Positions 63,001-64,000 of a DNA stretch of 64,000 nucleotides are shown piece after piece. Each line of letters starts with the position of its first letter. Within the stretch, counting starts at the first letter, position 1. Origin of the DNA: Belliella calami (lineage in GTDB: Bacteria > Bacteroidota > Bacteroidia > Cytophagales > Cyclobacteriaceae); contig NZ_JAKZGS010000015.1 in the NCBI RefSeq assembly GCF_022549695.1, positions 46,572 to 110,571 of the forward strand. Reading direction: 5' to 3'. The notes beneath the pieces are model-generated. The model saw nothing but the letters and a program-made list of their open reading frames with translations, was not told the DNA's origin and ran no database searches. The translations under genes were made by a program, and so were the position numbers.

Positions 63001-64000
63001 TGAATTGATATTTAATCCAGGAGTCTTTACGATTACTCCAGCGACCCTGTCGATCGAAGTAGATGACTTGGAAAAATTATATGGAGCCGAAGAGGCTGAC
63101 TACAGTTATACTGCTTCGGGCTTTAGAAGAGATGATTCGGCAGCAATCCTTGAAGGAACAATAGGCAGAAGCGGAGGAGAGGATGTGGGAACTTATCAGT
63201 TTAACCTTGGAACGCTTAGTGCAGGAGCCAATTACAACCTGCTGTTGATCAGTAATCCTTTGAGGATTACTCCTGCACCATTAACAATCACAGCAGACGA
63301 TAAGCAGAAAACCTTTAGCCAAGCTAATCCAACCTTGACCTTTTCCTATGCAGGCTTAGTCAATGGAGACACCCAAGTAGCAGACGAACCAATCATCGCC
63401 ACAACCGCAACTGAAGCATCTCCGGTAGGAAACTATCAGATTACACTAAGTGGTGGTTCAGATCCAAACTATTCAATCTCTATATTTAATGGGACGCTGA
63501 TTGTTAATCCTGCTGATATTTCAGGAATTGGGTTTGATGATGCAAGTTTTGTCTTTGACGGAACAGGAAAATCCTTAGAAATCACTGGAACACTTCCGGC
63601 AGGAACATCGGTAGCTTATGCTGATAATTCAAGAACAAATGTAGGAACACAGCAAGCAACAGCTACGATCACAGGCTCGAATTTCCAGACTTTGGTATTG
63701 ACAGCTGATTTGGAAATCACAGCGGCTGAGATCACAGGAATCACTTTCGATGATGCAAGTTTTGTCTTTGACGGATCGGAAAAATCCATAGAAATCACTG
63801 GAACACTTCCAGCAGGAACATCGGTATCTTATGCTGATAATTCAAGAACAAACGTAGGAACACAAGAAGCGATAGCTACGATCACAGGCTCGAATTTCCA
63901 GACTTTGGTATTGACAGCTGATTTGGAAATCACAGCGGCTGAGATCACAGGAATCACTTTCGATGATGCAAGTTTTGTCTTTGACGGATCGGAAAAATCC
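57014..64000 (+). CDS. Giant multi-domain surface protein, N-terminal 2329 codons (runs off window)
   Basis: ATG 57014 opens a signal peptide (MKKNLLTYLIFIAFFAAF, cleavage near TGQ at 26), and the frame has no stop through base 64000. Domains in order: an N-terminal beta-rich region; cadherin-like NDAPTM/NDAPV repeats at about 680-815, 1015-1135 and 1138-1273; dystroglycan-type domains at about 816-1013 (VDGDDLIYSAQLSGG, FSGTPSNSDVG); Ig-like domains at about 1274-1716; a Calx-beta domain at about 1823-1929 (GGTATPGEDYTPI); MBG domains at about 1930-2170 (ITADDKQKTFSQANPTLTF); then 71-residue repeats from about 2175. Such proteins are surface adhesins, probably secreted by the type IX system. 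The C-terminal sorting domain is not visible. Confidence 0.88.
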   Translation, partial: MKKNLLTYLIFIAFFAAFLPQKATGQITTIDFENPPSIGAIQSISIGGFTFASDLTNGFNIGFFNNLGEGGTWGLGDNNIPVGGLKEWKISKNDEAEFQFRSVYIKDRGFGAINYGEIQGFKNGIAVGAKKSIQFDGVKDFVADPDFYEVDEIVISGQDINVILDNFTFGTVFEDGVNIPTEVSSIILNAAPLSNVSSVTFSVNFSKPAFNVSVDDFQLTRIGSANGTIASVTGSGTAYTVTVNNITGDGSLRLDLRSGTNISNVNGNTGTPAFTSGQSHFVSPCLIETFEDETIGSKIFTTGTNSFTITGDLEVYRGSPLNVGIGGSRNVLKNTGSGTYTISSVDDKLIFLNTIGFYLSSFADGNAPTGSGILTLRGLRNGDAVFSNEKNSGFETGTTNNGYTIVDFATEGGTGLSTIGIDQLEIEIGGGFVYLNIDNFGFCSDTEAPSGYSVSIDQDPINLNNQNNVNFTFANAEIGTRYNYTFSSSGGGTNVTGSGNVTSIDQTITGINLSGLAEGTITLNVTLTDIPGNVGDVESDTVTKSLNPILDGGRRIDYRENDPPISFSSGGTLLVLTNGVNINQAAITFLDKIDGDVLAVGDTGPYAVSTDGDVITFSGTGTAAQMSAALNSITYVHNGADPDRAGSDQTRAVEIFVVDASGRFSPTIRIDIGIESINDAPTMVSLPSEVTVTENAASTLDLSAATFSDIDAGTFPISLTLQVNTGILQAISGSGVVIGGSGTTSMTLTGSQFAIDEYLNTPSNIQYTGAVGIRGNNAALLTVFANDGGNTGTGGGTSVELGTVNIDIVEANNVPTVDNPIEDQEAIQDVLFDFAFAANTFEDVDGDDLIYSAQLSGGGVLPAWLTFDGENRRFSGTPSNSDVGILSVELVADDENGGVVSTTFDIVVANVNDEPTLANPIVDQNAIENQLFTFRFADNTFNDIDVGDVLTYSAQLTGGDPLPTWLTFDGSEQTFSGTPGNNDVETLSIEVIASDGEYTISASFDLTIQGVNDAPVIFAPFSISIFEDEPEGLTGISFTDIDAGSADVLVTLEVNSGTLAARSGDGVIVGGNSTSLTLTGSVDDINSFLANEELTFTTSLNSTENVTLSIVIDDQGNTGSGGAQSDNATVSLVVTAVNDAPVNTVPGTQSVAQNETLTFSADNGNQISVSDVDLGSNSIEITINASNGLISLANTNGLIFTQGSGTNDGIMNFTGTLVNVNNALDGMIFTPFSGLSGTGSLGITSNDQGFSGSGGAQSDTDVISITINPINPVVTSVSSSTANGSYKVGDQILIQVIFDQPVDVNTAEGLPTLILETGGVDRASSYVDGSGSTILNFIYTIQLGDFSADLDYLGIYAFNLNGAIIENGNNISAELALPAPGTANSLSGQKNIVVDGIVPVVSSVSVPPNGIYSLGQNLDFLVNFSEAVIVNGSPQFSLIVGSTSRQANYSSGSGTSALFFSYIVQSGDLDLNGIVAQTLSLNSGTLRDAAGNDANLALNGIGSTSQVLVDGVQPTVVSLNLNNTSLTIGQTSTLTVVFSERISSLETADFSVQNGNLSSLSSSDGGLTWTATLTPNSGIEAGTNIITLDNLGYTDLAGNSGTGTTDSNNFAVDTQRPTATVTVSDTQLIVGETTLVTVVFSEAISELNLEDFSVANGSLSALSSLDGGITWTAILTPELNVKVPNNIIQLDNTGYQDLAGNSGLGTTNSNSYSVDTVNPFGYSVSIIPELVNSVNQNDFSFNLLDGEIGATYSFTITSSAGGNVVLGNGTISSSNQQIGGIDVSGLPDGELTLTVTLINGSGNEGAPVNDTTEKRLPSELTIRVVQNADENGVNGLFEIVTDNIFGAITMLELEIGGTATPGEDYTPIPIGILFPGNTTSVLIPIEVIDDLDVEGDETVTIRLVRTDNSLVTIGEPSQATLTIADNDVPRQLTITPDVNQQKVYGDNDPTSFSYTASGFDSGDDETIIQGSLTRQVGEDVGTYSYTLGNLHAGSNYELIFNPGVFTITPATLSIEVDDLEKLYGAEEADYSYTASGFRRDDSAAILEGTIGRSGGEDVGTYQFNLGTLSAGANYNLLLISNPLRITPAPLTITADDKQKTFSQANPTLTFSYAGLVNGDTQVADEPIIATTATEASPVGNYQITLSGGSDPNYSISIFNGTLIVNPADISGIGFDDASFVFDGTGKSLEITGTLPAGTSVAYADNSRTNVGTQQATATITGSNFQTLVLTADLEITAAEITGITFDDASFVFDGSEKSIEITGTLPAGTSVSYADNSRTNVGTQEAIATITGSNFQTLVLTADLEITAAEITGITFDDASFVFDGSEKS
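63536..64000 (+). repeat. 213-bp (71-codon) tandem repeats inside the giant gene
   Basis: Copies begin at 63536, 63749 and 63962, exactly 213 bp apart and in frame, each starting with DDASFVFDG. Copies one and two differ at about ten positions, and the third copy agrees as far as it is visible. The high identity suggests recent duplication or gene conversion. The array continues beyond the window. Confidence 0.92.

Overview
The window comes from an AT-rich bacterium of the phylum Bacteroidota, most likely order Cytophagales and near the Cyclobacteriaceae (Algoriphagus/Belliella-like). The evidence is a SusC/SusD pair, several Bacteroidota-typical families (DUF2911, DUF3078, DUF4136, DUF4142, DUF983), a Mpl-type Mur ligase, ATP-dependent PEP carboxykinase, a giant cell-surface protein built from MBG and cadherin-like modules, A/T-rich translation starts without clear Shine-Dalgarno sites, and strong hairpin terminators. 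No tRNA, rRNA, CRISPR array, transposase, phage module or recognisable defence system was seen.

Layout. 0-9 kb: end of a PurF-like gene; a minus-strand operon of TSUP permease, ATP-grasp-like protein and single-domain response regulator; M42 peptidase, DUF2911 protein, a flavin reductase and a TonB-type barrel. 8.5-16 kb is rich in regulators: HTH/DUF2975 pair, HMA-AraC fusion, AraC, GyrI-like protein, a winged-helix-like protein and TetR. It also holds small stress-type proteins and a DUF1801 gene broken by one stop codon. 16.4-25.3 kb: alkaline phosphatase, GH43, GluQ-type synthetase, M48 protease, a 0.6-kb composite tandem repeat, DEDDh exonuclease and Mpl ligase. 25.5-39.6 kb is core metabolism: cydAB, dnaB, a quinone-reductase-like enzyme, etfBA with a DUF151 nuclease, a nucleoside transporter, cyclophilin, pckA and a peptide transporter. 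39.6-46.5 kb: two very small proteins (one a 49-aa membrane protein, one hyperacidic), a response regulator, DUF4136, DUF3078 and a GH2 beta-galactosidase. 46.8-54 kb: map, an alkaline-phosphatase-superfamily enzyme, SusD, and a SusC gene whose start region has been deleted, divergent from a TetR gene. 54.5-64 kb: a secreted-looking CHY zinc-finger protein, an LLM oxidoreductase, a Collar-domain protein and the first 2329 codons of a giant adhesin-like gene that runs off the window.

How genes work together. etfB, etfA and the DUF151 gene are tightly spaced; cydA/cydB form a terminal oxidase operon; SusC/SusD plus the secreted phosphodiesterase-like enzyme look like one uptake locus, now probably disabled by the susC deletion, with a TetR and twin palindromes in the promoter gap.

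The most notable observations are the susC 5' deletion apparently made at a 12-nt microhomology, the single-codon break in the DUF1801 gene, twin palindromic operators 21 bp apart ahead of the DUF2975/HTH pair, a dispersed stem-loop repeat family with four copies, the tandem repeat at 22.5-23.1 kb, two unannotated-size small membrane proteins, and the giant ORF ending in near-identical 213-bp repeats. None of these amounts to a proven new system.
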